Shown one piece after another: positions 42,005 to 53,488 of a DNA stretch of 64,000 nucleotides (the first letter of the stretch is position 1; the number at the start of each line of letters is the position of its first letter). A program made the translations under genes and the position numbers. This DNA is from JACTMZ01 sp044359955 (lineage in GTDB: Bacteria; Verrucomicrobiota; Verrucomicrobiia; Chthoniobacterales; JACTMZ01), in assembly GCA_044359955.1 (NCBI GenBank), contig JBIKLF010000002.1, forward strand, positions 186,001 to 250,000. The letters run 5' to 3'. The notes under the pieces are model-generated. The model was not told where the DNA came from and did not search any database. It saw nothing but the letters and a program-made list of their open reading frames with translations.

Positions 42005-42898
42005 ATGGCAAAGACCCCTGTGGCGGCAAGAAGCAGCCGACTGCATGTGCTCAAGACTTACAAAATGTATGTCGGCGGCGCCTTTGTCCGCTCGGAAAGC
42101 GGCAAGGTGGTGCCGGCTCTCGCGCCGGACGGCAAGACGACGCTGGCGCAGATCTGCCGCGGATCCCGCAAAGATTTCCGGGATGCCGTGGTCGCAGCAC
42201 GCAAGGCATTCGGCAAATGGCACGGAACAGGCGCTTATCTGAAGGGGCAAATTCTTTACCGCGCGGCGGAGATGCTGGAGATGCGGGCGGAAGAAATGGA
42301 GCGCGAGATCATGCGCAGCACGGGCGCCAATGCGGCGGCGGCGCGGCGCGAGGTGGCGGACGCGGTCGAGTTGCTGGTGCACTACGCCGGGTGGACGGAC
42401 AAGTTCACGGCGATTTTCGGGTCGGTGAACCCGGTGTCCTCACCGCATTTCAATTTCACCTATCCCGAAGGCACGGGTGTGGTGGTCATTTTCTGCCCGG
42501 ACAAGCCGTCCTTTGTCGCGCTGGTCCACCTGGTTGCGGCGACCATTCTTACGGGCAACACGTGCATCGTGGTGCCCTCCGAGACAGCGCCTTTGCCGGC
42601 TCTGACCTTCGGGGAGATTCTCACCACGAGCGATTTGCCGGGCGGGGTGGTGAATATTTTGTCCGGGCTGCGCTCGGATATCGCGCCGACGGCTGCGACG
42701 CACATGGATGTGAACGCGATCGTCAACGGTTGCGAAGATGCCGCGCTGGACAAGACGCTGCACGAAGGCACCGCAACGAACTTGAAGCGCTACGCACGGC
42801 ATACGGTGCCGGTCGGAGATTGGCGGGTGGCGGATCGCCCGCAGTGGATCCTCGACACGATCGAGTTCAAGACGGCCTGGCATCCGATCGGGTGGTGA
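42005..42898 (+). CDS. Aldehyde dehydrogenase-like protein, half length
   Basis: A 297-residue protein. GAFVRSESGKVVPALAPDG, FRDAVVAARKAFGKWHG, GTGVVVIFCPDKPSFVALVHL and TILTGNTCIVVPSE form the ALDH NAD-binding half. The usual E-L-G-G-K and G-Q-x-C blocks are absent, and after HMDVNAIVNGCEDAALDK the sequence departs and stops. It may be non-catalytic, a subunit of a larger dehydrogenase, or a truncation product. Its closeness to thymidine phosphorylase suggests deoxyribose metabolism, where ALDH genes often occur (inference). Confidence 0.75.
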   Translation: MAKTPVAARSSRLHVLKTYKMYVGGAFVRSESGKVVPALAPDGKTTLAQICRGSRKDFRDAVVAARKAFGKWHGTGAYLKGQILYRAAEMLEMRAEEMEREIMRSTGANAAAARREVADAVELLVHYAGWTDKFTAIFGSVNPVSSPHFNFTYPEGTGVVVIFCPDKPSFVALVHLVAATILTGNTCIVVPSETAPLPALTFGEILTTSDLPGGVVNILSGLRSDIAPTAATHMDVNAIVNGCEDAALDKTLHEGTATNLKRYARHTVPVGDWRVADRPQWILDTIEFKTAWHPIGW

Positions 42899-42936
42899 GG
42901 AGGTGGATAACGGAGGTGGGGTGGTATCGATGAGAG

Positions 42937-42979
42937 TTGACTTGCAAGATATGGAGCATATGTTGTGAAAAACATATGC
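42937..42979 (+). promoter_or_regulatory. Promoter and operator of the RHH/VapC pair
   Basis: TTGACT (42937-42942), 16-bp spacer, TATGTT (42959-42964). The inverted repeat GCATATGTT-N6-AACATATGC (42956-42979, 9-bp perfect arms) overlaps the -10 box and the start codon at 42976. This is the expected place for autorepression by a ribbon-helix-helix antitoxin. Confidence 0.72.
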
Positions 42980-43200
42980 ATAGGACGACAATTTTGCTGC
43001 CCGAGGATTTACGCCGCGCGGCGGAACGTGAGGCCAAGCGGGCCGGGCTTTCGTTGGGCGAACTGATTCGTCAGCGCCTGCGCCCGGCTCTCGAAGGCCA
43101 GAAAAGCGGGGTGCCTGCGTTCTTTGCCAGAACGCCTTGGAAGGGCGACGGTCCGGCGGATCTCTCGGCCAATCACGACCAATACCTCTACGGCTCGTGA
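42976..43200 (+). CDS. Ribbon-helix-helix antitoxin
   Basis: From ATG 42976, 74 residues; the ATG lies inside the operator. MHRTTILLPEDLRRAAEREAKRAGLSLGELIRQRLRPAL is a MetJ/Arc-type RHH fold. The tail KSGVPAFFARTPWKGDGPADLS would bind the PIN toxin. The stop overlaps the toxin start (GTGA, 43197-43200). Confidence 0.87.
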   Translation: MHRTTILLPEDLRRAAEREAKRAGLSLGELIRQRLRPALEGQKSGVPAFFARTPWKGDGPADLSANHDQYLYGS

Positions 43201-43604
43201 AAAAGCTTTTCGTGGATACCGGGGCTTTCCTCGCCAAGGAAATCGCCCATGACCAGCATCATGCCGAGGCGACGAAAAATTGGCGAGAATTGTCCTCAGC
43301 CGGCACGGCGCTTTACTCTTCCGAACACGTCCTTGACGAAACGATAACCCTGCTCGCCCGCCGCACGACTTATGCGTGGGCGGCGGATTGGGGGCGCGAT
43401 GCGTTGTGCTCCGGCATTTCCTGGCTCCGGGCCGACGCGCCGGAGTGGAAGCAGGCTTTGCGTTTGATGCAGAAGTTCGCCGACCAACGGGTTTCATTCA
43501 CCGACTGTGTGTCCTTCGTCTTGATGCGCCGGGAGGGCTTGCGGGAGGTGTTCGGATTCGACGGGCATTTCACGGCGGCCGGCTTCCGTCTGCGCTCCCG
43601 CTGA
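43197..43604 (+). CDS. PIN-domain RNase toxin (VapC)
   Basis: From GTG 43197, 135 residues. Acids are in KLFVDTGAFLAKE (D6), SEHVLDETITLL (DE) and VSFTDCVSFVLMRREG with GFDGHF near the C-terminus. The DCVSF form is close to the VapC at 26278. It is complete. Its operon lies between the ALDH-like and thymidine phosphorylase genes, probably a recent insertion in a housekeeping region. Confidence 0.87.
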   Translation: MKKLFVDTGAFLAKEIAHDQHHAEATKNWRELSSAGTALYSSEHVLDETITLLARRTTYAWAADWGRDALCSGISWLRADAPEWKQALRLMQKFADQRVSFTDCVSFVLMRREGLREVFGFDGHFTAAGFRLRSR

Positions 43605-43617
43605 ACCGGTTCCGACG

Positions 43618-44841
43618 ATGCATTTACCTTCCTTGCTCGAACGAAAGCGCGACGGCGGCGCGTTGACCGCGGAGGAGATTGCGGGGTTGGTGCGGGGTTA
43701 TGTGCGCGGGGAGGTGCCGGATTACCAGATGGCGGCTTGGGCGATGGCGGTGTTTTTTCGGGGGATGGATGATGCGGAGACGACGGCGTTGACCCTGGAG
43801 ATGCGGGATTCGGGAGAGGTGTTCAAGTGGCCCGCGGGGACGCCGCCGAAGGTCGACAAGCATTCCACGGGTGGAGTGGGTGACAAGGTTTCGTTGATCC
43901 TTGCGCCTCTGCTCGCTTGCGAGGGGGTGTGGGTGCCGATGATTTCGGGGCGGGGTTTGGGATTCACCGGAGGGACGCTCGACAAGCTCGAGAGCATTCC
44001 GGGTTTTCGCGTGAATCTTTCTTGGCCCGAGATGTTGGCGCAACTGGAGCGGGTGGGCTGCTTCATTGCGGGTCAGACCGAGAACCTTTGCCCGGCGGAC
44101 AAAAAACTTTATGCCTTGCGGGACGTGACCGCGACGGTGGCGTCATTGCCTTTGATCGTGGCGAGCATCATGTCGAAAAAGTTGGCGGAGTCACTCGACC
44201 GATTGGTCCTCGATGTCAAATTCGGGCGCGGGGCCTTCATGCAGAATCGTGAGGATGCGCAAAAGTTAGCCGATGCCATGGTCGCGGTGGGGCGCGGCGC
44301 CGGGGTGGAAACGCAGGCACTGCTCAACCCGATGGACGAACCGCTGGGGCGCACGGCCGGAAATGCGCTCGAGGTGGCGGAGTGTGTGGAGGTTTTGCAA
44401 GGTGGTGGTCCGCAGGATTTGGTCGAGTTGACTTTAGAACTGGCCGGAAAATTGGCGCCGGCAACGAAAGAGCGTCTGCAGGCCCGGCTGCAGGATGGAA
44501 GCGTGTGGGGGAAGTTCATCGCCATGGTGGAAGCACAAGGTGGTGATACCTCGGCTTTGTCGAGGATGCGCGAAATTCACCGGGCTCCGGTGGTGACCGA
44601 GGTGGCGGCGCCGCGCGACGGCACGTTGACCAAGCTCGACGCCTTGGAAATCGGACGCTTGTGCGTGGAACTCGGCGCGGGACGCGGCAAAACGGATGAC
44701 AAAATCGATTTTGCGGTCGGCGTCGAATGTCTGCGCAAGCAAGGGGCAAAAGTGTCCGCCGGAGATCCGGTCATGCGCATTCACAGCCGGGCCCCGGTCG
44801 ATGGTGCGAAGATGGCGAGCCGCATGATCGCCGTGAGTTGA
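43618..44841 (+). CDS. deoA: Thymidine/pyrimidine-nucleoside phosphorylase
   Basis: A 407-residue enzyme that releases the base and deoxyribose-1-phosphate from thymidine. The phosphate and base site reads KHSTGGVGDKVSLILAPLLA followed by MISGRGLGFTGGTLDKLESIPGF. ALRDVTATVASLPLIVASIMSKKLAE and LDVKFGRGAFM complete the family pattern, slightly shorter than E. coli DeoA. It is cytoplasmic and starts 13 bases after the VapC gene. Confidence 0.96.
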   Translation: MHLPSLLERKRDGGALTAEEIAGLVRGYVRGEVPDYQMAAWAMAVFFRGMDDAETTALTLEMRDSGEVFKWPAGTPPKVDKHSTGGVGDKVSLILAPLLACEGVWVPMISGRGLGFTGGTLDKLESIPGFRVNLSWPEMLAQLERVGCFIAGQTENLCPADKKLYALRDVTATVASLPLIVASIMSKKLAESLDRLVLDVKFGRGAFMQNREDAQKLADAMVAVGRGAGVETQALLNPMDEPLGRTAGNALEVAECVEVLQGGGPQDLVELTLELAGKLAPATKERLQARLQDGSVWGKFIAMVEAQGGDTSALSRMREIHRAPVVTEVAAPRDGTLTKLDALEIGRLCVELGAGRGKTDDKIDFAVGVECLRKQGAKVSAGDPVMRIHSRAPVDGAKMASRMIAVS

Positions 44842-44890
44842 CCGGCCGAGCCTTGTGGCTTGTCGGATGCCCGGGGATTCTGTTTCGCTA

Positions 44891-46033
44891 ATGTCCATGA
44901 GCGCCAACACTGCCTCCTCCAGGGCGGTTCCTCTTTGTGACACGTGGGACAAGTGTCACGCCTGCGACGCGACTTACCGGCACCGCAAGCTCTCCCGTGG
45001 AGAAAAGCTCTGCTGCTCCCGTTGCGGTGCTTTGCTCGCTGCGCCGCGGGTCGGGTCCGCGCGGCAGCATGCCTTGGCCATCGGGCTGACGGGTATGGTC
45101 TGCCTGATTCTGGCCAACATTTTCCCCATCATGACCTTCGATGTGTTCGGGGCGAAGGCCTCGAATCATCTGATCACCGGCGTGCTGGGTTTGTTCGCGC
45201 AGGACTACAGCCCGCTGGCCGCTTTGGTCTTTTTCAGCGCGATTCTCGCGCCGGCTCTTTACTTGTTGCTCGGTCTTTATGTCCTGTCCGCCCGCTGTCT
45301 GGGCCGCAACTGGCCGTGGGACTATCAAGCTTATCGTGTCGTGGAACTTCTGGCGCCTTGGAATCTGGTCCCTGTTTTTCTCATGGCCTGCCTAGTGGCC
45401 GTGGTGCGTCTCGACCTGCTCGGGACGGTCACCTGGCATCGCGGTGTGGTCTTTGTTATTCTTCTTTCGGTGTGTTGTTTGATTCTTGAACAGATCAGGG
45501 AAAACGCCGGCCAGGAGTCGGATGCGCGGTTGCGTCCGCGTTTCGACCCGCGCGTGAAGCGCCAGCGAGCGGTGGCCCTGATCGTCAGCGGCGCCATCTT
45601 GTATCCTTTTGCCAACCTTTTGCCGGTCATGACCATGACAGTGCCCGGGGACCGGGCGGCGCTGACCGTGTGGGGTGGGGTGCTGGAACTTTTTCACGTG
45701 GGACTTTGGCCGGCCGCTGTGGTTGTCTTTCTGGCCAGCATGTGTGTTCCCTTCCTCAAGATTGCCGCGCTCGGTTGGTTGCTTTGGATGGACGGAAAAC
45801 CCGACTTCCGGCTTGGCCGCACCAAATTGTTTCGCGTGGTCGAAACGGTCGGGACGTGGTCGATGGTCGATATCTTTTTGCTTTCCGTGCTGGTGGCGGT
45901 TGGTCAACTCGGCACCTTGGCCAGTGTGACCGCGGAACCCGGAGCACTGTTTTTTGCCGCCGTCCTGGTCTGTACGATCTTTGCCGCAGCCAACTACAAT
46001 GAGCGAATGATCTGGCGGGAGGGAAAAGTATGA
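44891..46033 (+). CDS. pqiA: Paraquat-inducible protein A family
   Basis: From ATG 44891 (ATG 44897 or 44855 are alternatives), about 380 residues. A zinc-ribbon-like CHACDATYRHRKLSRGEKLCCSRCG opens the protein, followed by two sets of about four membrane segments (GLTGMVCLILANIFPIM, FANLLPVMTMTV). The N-I-F-P-I-M and N-L-L-P-V-M motifs are the PqiA/YebS repeats. It likely moves lipids toward the PqiB partner. Its stop overlaps pqiB as ATGA (46030-46033). Confidence 0.9.
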   Translation: MSMSANTASSRAVPLCDTWDKCHACDATYRHRKLSRGEKLCCSRCGALLAAPRVGSARQHALAIGLTGMVCLILANIFPIMTFDVFGAKASNHLITGVLGLFAQDYSPLAALVFFSAILAPALYLLLGLYVLSARCLGRNWPWDYQAYRVVELLAPWNLVPVFLMACLVAVVRLDLLGTVTWHRGVVFVILLSVCCLILEQIRENAGQESDARLRPRFDPRVKRQRAVALIVSGAILYPFANLLPVMTMTVPGDRAALTVWGGVLELFHVGLWPAAVVVFLASMCVPFLKIAALGWLLWMDGKPDFRLGRTKLFRVVETVGTWSMVDIFLLSVLVAVGQLGTLASVTAEPGALFFAAVLVCTIFAAANYNERMIWREGKV

Positions 46034-47613
46034 GCGCGACTGGATCCGATCCCGAAGACCACGGGCGTGTCGTCCGTGGTCGGCGCCGCGTTTCGTGGGC
46101 CTGGCTTTTTCCCGTGATCGCCTTGGCCGCGGCGGGCTGGATGTATTTCGATTACATCGATTCGGTCGGCCCCGAGATTACGATCCGCTTCGCGGACGCA
46201 CCAGGCATGGAAGACGGGAAGACGCGGTTGGTTTTCCGTGGTGTCACGGCCGGCACTGTGACCAAGGTGCATCTCAACAGCGAACTCAACGAGGCCATCG
46301 TGCACGTGAGACTGGAAAAATTTGCCGCGGGTCTGGCCGTTGATACCACCGAGTTCTGGATTGAACAACCGGAACTCACCCTGCAGGGCGCCACCGGTTT
46401 GACCTCGCTGATCGAAGGCAACTCGATACGCGCGCGTAAAGGCAGCGGCCAGCGCCGCTTGCATTTTACCGGCCTCGATACCATCCCGTTGCTGTTTGGC
46501 GATGAATCGGGAGTCCGTATCCGGCTGGAGTCGGAGCAAACCCAGCCACTCACCCGCGGCGCGTTGGTCGTTTACCGCGGTGTTTCCGTCGGACGCGTGC
46601 GCGCACAGTCGCTTTCTGCCGACGGCGCGCCCTATATCGACATTGAAGTTGAGAGTGCAAAACGCTCATTGCTCAAGACCAGTTCGCGCTTTTGGACGGT
46701 TCCGGCGTCGTCCGTCACCATGGGTCCGGGCGGGATCCGGGTCGACTTGACGAGTTTGGACACGCTCCTGCAGGGAGCGGTGGCCTTTGATGACTTCGGG
46801 GTCAGCGGGACTCCGCTCGAAGAGGGCGCAACGGTTGCTTTGGTCGAGAGTGAGGCTCTGGCCAAAGCGTGCGGGGTGCCGATCAACATCACTTTCCAGA
46901 ACGGACGCGGCCTGCGTGCCGGGCAGACGCGCCTGACTTATCTCGGCATCCCGGTGGGAATGGTCACGGTTTTGAAAACAGTCGACGGCCGGGTCCAAGT
47001 CACCGCGCGTCTTAATCCGGGCTTTGATTTTCTGCGCTTGGCGGGCGCCGGGTTCACCCTGGTCGAACCGGAGATTTCCCTCAAAGGCGTGAGCGGACTG
47101 GAGACCCTCCTCACGGGTGTGGTCATCGAATGTGAACCGGGCCGCGGGACCTCGCTCAAGACGAGCTTCGCGGGGCGCGTGCCTAAAGATGACCATGACA
47201 TGGTGGAGCAGAGTGAAGCCGGGCGGAAGTTCCGGCTCCTTTCGCGGGCCACCGCCACGGGGGAAGGTGCGCCCGTGCTCTACCGTGATTTGCAAGTCGG
47301 CGTCGTGCTCGAGAAGAAACTGACCAAAGACGGACAGAGCGTGGAATTGGTCGTCGGCATCGAAGCGGAATACATGCATCTCGTGCGGCAGAATTCCGTC
47401 TTTTGGGACGAGCGTGGTTTGCGCGGGTCGATCGGTTTTTTCAACATCAACCTGCGGGCCGCGATGCCTCTGCCGGTCGAAGGTGGCGGTGGTACGATTG
47501 CCTTTGGCACTCCGGACAAAGCCGGGCCGCCGGCTCCGGCCAATGCGACCTTCACTCTCTACGACAAGCCGCAGCGCGAGTGGCGCAAATGGAAAGACCC
47601 GGCGTTCCGCTGA
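46030..47613 (+). CDS. pqiB: PqiB-like MCE-domain protein
   Basis: A 527-residue protein. A single N-terminal membrane anchor (VSWAWLFPVIALAAAGWMY) is followed by three or more MCE-type domains: GMEDGKTRLVFRGVTAGTVTKVHL, TRGALVVYRGVSVGRVRAQ and GLRAGQTRLTYLGIPVGMVTV, with a last partial one near GEGAPVLYRDLQVG. MCE domains form hexameric tubes that carry lipid between inner and outer membranes. It is coupled to pqiA and needs a Gram-negative envelope. PqiC was not found here. Confidence 0.93.
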   Translation: MSATGSDPEDHGRVVRGRRRVSWAWLFPVIALAAAGWMYFDYIDSVGPEITIRFADAPGMEDGKTRLVFRGVTAGTVTKVHLNSELNEAIVHVRLEKFAAGLAVDTTEFWIEQPELTLQGATGLTSLIEGNSIRARKGSGQRRLHFTGLDTIPLLFGDESGVRIRLESEQTQPLTRGALVVYRGVSVGRVRAQSLSADGAPYIDIEVESAKRSLLKTSSRFWTVPASSVTMGPGGIRVDLTSLDTLLQGAVAFDDFGVSGTPLEEGATVALVESEALAKACGVPINITFQNGRGLRAGQTRLTYLGIPVGMVTVLKTVDGRVQVTARLNPGFDFLRLAGAGFTLVEPEISLKGVSGLETLLTGVVIECEPGRGTSLKTSFAGRVPKDDHDMVEQSEAGRKFRLLSRATATGEGAPVLYRDLQVGVVLEKKLTKDGQSVELVVGIEAEYMHLVRQNSVFWDERGLRGSIGFFNINLRAAMPLPVEGGGGTIAFGTPDKAGPPAPANATFTLYDKPQREWRKWKDPAFR

Positions 47614-47629
47614 TGCGGACGGACGGAGG

Positions 47630-49561
47630 TCAGACGTAGGGCAAGAAAGCGGTGTGCACTTCCGGCGGCACGTCGATCATTTTGTAGTCGGACGACGAGA
47701 CGAACAGGAGGCTTTGCCGGCCTTTGCCGAGGAGGTGGTTCTGCGAGTCGCTGATTTCGTGCTCGAGGGTGACGAACTTGCGGTTGTAGCCGGAGATGCG
47801 GATGCGGACGACGACGGTTTCGAATTCTTTGGTTTCGCGGACGAACTTGTGCTCGAACGAGCGGGTCAGGATATAGAACGGCGTGTTCTTGAGGTTGAAC
47901 TTCGGCATGACGCGGTTGAAGAACAGTTCGCGTGTTTTGCCCACCCACATGGCATACATGCCGAAGTAGACGTTGCCGACCGAGTTGGTGTCCGCATAGG
48001 TGGCGACGAACGAGTGGATGAACCACTTGCCCTCGAAGTGTCCGCCGAGCGGATGCTGGACGGCGCCGACGAGTGACTTGGCCACGTCGCCAATGGCGGC
48101 GGCCGTTTCGGCCATGGTCTCCACAAGATTCGAGCGCGTCGTTGCGGCCGCGGGTGCGGCCTGCATCGTGTGAGAGGCCATCGGTGCCATTTCGTCCGCC
48201 GGCGCATCGAGTTGGTCGGCATCGCTGACGAAGTCCTCCGAGGCCGTCGGTTTGGCCAGGGTCCAAATCACGTAGCCCAGCGGCAGGAGCGAGCCGATGA
48301 TCATGAAGGCGGGGTAGCCGAGGAGGTAGCCGAAGGCGAAAATGACCACGGCCAGGCTGCCGAGGCAGAACATTTTGATTTGCGGGATGCGGTTGGCCGG
48401 GGTGTTGACATAGCAGCGTGCCACGCCGAGGGCCGAGTAGCCGACAAAAAAGGTTGCGAAGAAAATCATGAAGTATTCCAACTCGAGGCCGACGGCCGCG
48501 CCGACAAGAGCAACGACACCGCAGAAGAGGAAGATCGGAATGGGTGACGTGACCAACGAGGTCGGGATGAGGGCAAAGATGGCATTGACGCTGGTCCGCA
48601 CATTGCTTTGCAGGAACCACCGCAGCGCGATGTAGCCACTGTCGAGGGTGGTCAGCACGCAGGCGCAAAGGAAGACGCAGTAGGCGCCGAAGATCCACGG
48701 GTGTTCGCCGGCTTTTTCGAAGAGCAGACGCATGATCGAGTCATGGCCGTAGATGTGACCGCCCAAGCCGGTGTGCAGATATTGCGCGGCGCCGGCGCCC
48801 AGCGCCCAGAGGGCGAGGAAGCCGTGGAACAGGAGCAGGAGGAAAAATTGCACCGCCCCGAGGATGTAAGCCGCGGCGATGGAGACCCGCTCGCGGTGCA
48901 TCTGGATGGCGCGTTGCCATTGCTGCAGGTCAAGCCACGGTCCGAGCAGGAATCCGATGAAGATGGGCACCATGTAGCCCCAGTAGTTGAAATCGCCCGT
49001 CGGCAGTTTTTCCACGGTGATGGGCGGCAGGACCGGTGAAATGTGCGACGGCGCGGTCAGCAAAATGCCGACGGCCCCGGCGATGATGAGAAAGATGACT
49101 CCGTGGCTCCACTTGATGCGGCGGATGTTGAATTCTTCGCCGAAGAGGATGCCCGCCGCGAGGATGACGAGCAGGATGAGCGGTAGGAAAAGAATTTGCG
49201 GCTCCAGCCCGAGCGGCATCCAACCGTAGCGGATGAGCGCGAAGATGGTCAGCGTGATGGCGATCAGTTGGTAGAGGAAAAAGATCAGCCGGAACGGCCG
49301 CGACCAGGCGATGAAGAAGCGCCCGAGCGATTCCGACCCGCCGTCTTGCCGCCGCGCGAGGTGGTGGGTGATCAAGCCGAAGCCGATCAGCCCGAGGCAG
49401 TTTGGGATGGCAAAGCTGAGCAACCCCGCGAGACCGAACTGCGTGGTGAATTGCACCGAGAAAAACAACCCGAGGCCCCACATCCACGAGAGGGTGACGG
49501 TGTTGCCCCAGAGCAGGGTGTTGAACCAGCGGTAAGGTTTGAATTCGTTGGAGGAGGCCAT
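47630..49561 (-). CDS. Multi-pass membrane transporter fused to a hotdog thioesterase
   Basis: A 643-residue protein. Residues 1-435 hold about 12 membrane segments with charged short loops, resembling sodium-solute symporter-like carriers (TTLDSGYIALRWF near residue 305, GVARCYVNTPANRIP near residue 390). A flexible Ala/Met linker follows to about 500. The C-terminal 130 residues (GKWFIHSFVATYADTNSVGNVYFGMYAMWVGKTRELFF to YNRKFVTLEHEISD) form a hotdog-fold thioesterase, and D-T-N-x-V-G-N-V-Y is like enediyne-type thioesterases. The fusion is unusual. The catalytic base is not certain. Confidence 0.78.
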   Translation of the reverse strand: MASSNEFKPYRWFNTLLWGNTVTLSWMWGLGLFFSVQFTTQFGLAGLLSFAIPNCLGLIGFGLITHHLARRQDGGSESLGRFFIAWSRPFRLIFFLYQLIAITLTIFALIRYGWMPLGLEPQILFLPLILLVILAAGILFGEEFNIRRIKWSHGVIFLIIAGAVGILLTAPSHISPVLPPITVEKLPTGDFNYWGYMVPIFIGFLLGPWLDLQQWQRAIQMHRERVSIAAAYILGAVQFFLLLLFHGFLALWALGAGAAQYLHTGLGGHIYGHDSIMRLLFEKAGEHPWIFGAYCVFLCACVLTTLDSGYIALRWFLQSNVRTSVNAIFALIPTSLVTSPIPIFLFCGVVALVGAAVGLELEYFMIFFATFFVGYSALGVARCYVNTPANRIPQIKMFCLGSLAVVIFAFGYLLGYPAFMIIGSLLPLGYVIWTLAKPTASEDFVSDADQLDAPADEMAPMASHTMQAAPAAATTRSNLVETMAETAAAIGDVAKSLVGAVQHPLGGHFEGKWFIHSFVATYADTNSVGNVYFGMYAMWVGKTRELFFNRVMPKFNLKNTPFYILTRSFEHKFVRETKEFETVVVRIRISGYNRKFVTLEHEISDSQNHLLGKGRQSLLFVSSSDYKMIDVPPEVHTAFLPYV

Positions 49562-49690
49562 CGGGTGCGGAAGTTTGTTCTATGAGAACCCTACCATACC
49601 GCTCGGGCGAGCCAACCCCTTGCTGGAGGCCCCTTTCAGAGCGCTTGTCCTAATCCGGCGGCGGGTTAGATTCGGAGGCTCTTTTCCGCC

Positions 49691-52435
<2,745 letters not shown>

Positions 52436-52743
52436 CGCTCCGCATCACTACCCGGCAGCTCACCTTTCGCGCCCGGCTAACCTTGCCACATTGTTGGCCG
52501 GTGGCTAACGGGGTTTAGGTTTGTCGGGCTCCGGTCTTGAGCTTGGCCGTATCCATGCAGGTGGAGACGCGATAAAAGCGCGGCCTGGCTCGGTTTTTCC
52601 AGGGGGCACGGCCGTCCCGGCCGTATTGTCTGATCGTGATGGGCTCAGATTTTGCAGACTTAGGTAGGGACGCGCGGCTCGCGCGTCCGTTGGTTGGGGA
52701 GCGGACGAGCGGGCCGCTCGTCCCTACCTGCTGAACGAACATT
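52436..52743. repeat. Gap with two palindromes after alaS
   Basis: GGACGCGCG / CGCGCGTCC (52668-52688) and GGACGAGCGG / CCGCTCGTCC (52703-52723) with a flanking TAGGGACG style. The second matches 35486-35511. A CGGCCGTCCCGGCCG palindrome lies near 52608. No gene. Confidence 0.75.
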
Positions 52744-53092
52744 TCCTACTGATGGAGACGTTGATATCGCCAAGCCTTTGACCGAGACGACTGCCCTTCT
52801 GCTCATGCCGGTGGCCCTTGGGGAATACCGATTCGGTCTGTTGGCCTCACGCGATCGGGTTTCGTATAAGGCGAAGCTGCAGAAGTTGGAACAGCGATTC
52901 CCGGTCCTTGCGGTGGATGGTGCCACGGCCGCGGTCTACGCGGCGATCAGGAGCCAACTCAAAGCCAATGGCACGCCGATTCCATGGCATGACGTTTGGA
53001 TCGCCGCTCAAGCCAAGCAGCACAAAGCGCGCATCCTTTCAAACGACAGACACTTCGATTGCGTCGAGGGAATCGAGAGAATCGGCTGGTAA
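52744..53092 (+). pseudogene. VapC toxin, 5' end lost
   Basis: From about codon 16 on it matches the intact VapC at 61785-62168, reading DGDVDIAKPL, ALGEYRFGLLAS, HDVWIAAQAKQHKARILSNDRHFD to GIERIGW. The start MEVVVDTNALSAWL, with the first catalytic Asp, is missing, and the frame upstream is made of palindromic repeat. Without that Asp and a proper start it should not work. Confidence 0.85.
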
Positions 53093-53143
53093 CGCAGCGG
53101 CGTCGCTCGTCTGCTTCGCATCCGGCCGTCTTCCTTCGGTCGG

Positions 53144-53488
53144 CTATTGAGTGGCATCAACCTGCTCGAACTCATCCTCGATGAGTGTCTCGATCTTCGC
53201 CCGCTCACTGTGCAAGTGATTCATGGAGCCGTAGAATTCTTTCCACGCTTCGGAAGCGGGAGCCTGCTTCGGTGCCAGCCGCGCTGCCAATAGGTCGGCC
53301 ACGAAGTCCTGAAGAGTCAAACCATTCCCTGCTGCCTCAGCTTGCGCTTTCAGAAGTTTTTCGACGGCCTGCTGCGAGTGAAAGCACGCGGCATCATAGT
53401 TCGGATTCTTTCGAGCTCTAATTTCGCGCTCGGCGGTGGCTAAATCAGCCAAGCCCTTGGCCAACCATTCTTTAGCGAGAGGACTCAT
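53144..53488 (-). CDS. Chimeric HEPN (N-terminal) - VapB (C-terminal) protein
   Basis: A 114-residue frame. Residues 1-49 (MSPLAKEWLAKGLADLATAERE, AACFHSQQAVEKLLKAQ) are a HEPN-toxin N-terminal half. From AEAAGNGLTLQDFVADLLAAR on it is identical to the antitoxin at 62159-62416. The junction falls in CAGCTTGCGCTT, shared by both. The HEPN catalytic RX4-6H helix is lost. It overlaps the MNT gene upstream by 17 bases, so it is probably expressed with the MNT protein. Confidence 0.85.
   Translation of the reverse strand: MSPLAKEWLAKGLADLATAEREIRARKNPNYDAACFHSQQAVEKLLKAQAEAAGNGLTLQDFVADLLAARLAPKQAPASEAWKEFYGSMNHLHSERAKIETLIEDEFEQVDATQ

Noticed and set aside
41056..42933. 625-codon plus-strand frame across fcl and the ALDH-like gene
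   Set aside because: It runs antisense to fcl and then out of frame through the ALDH-like gene; both real genes have clear motifs.
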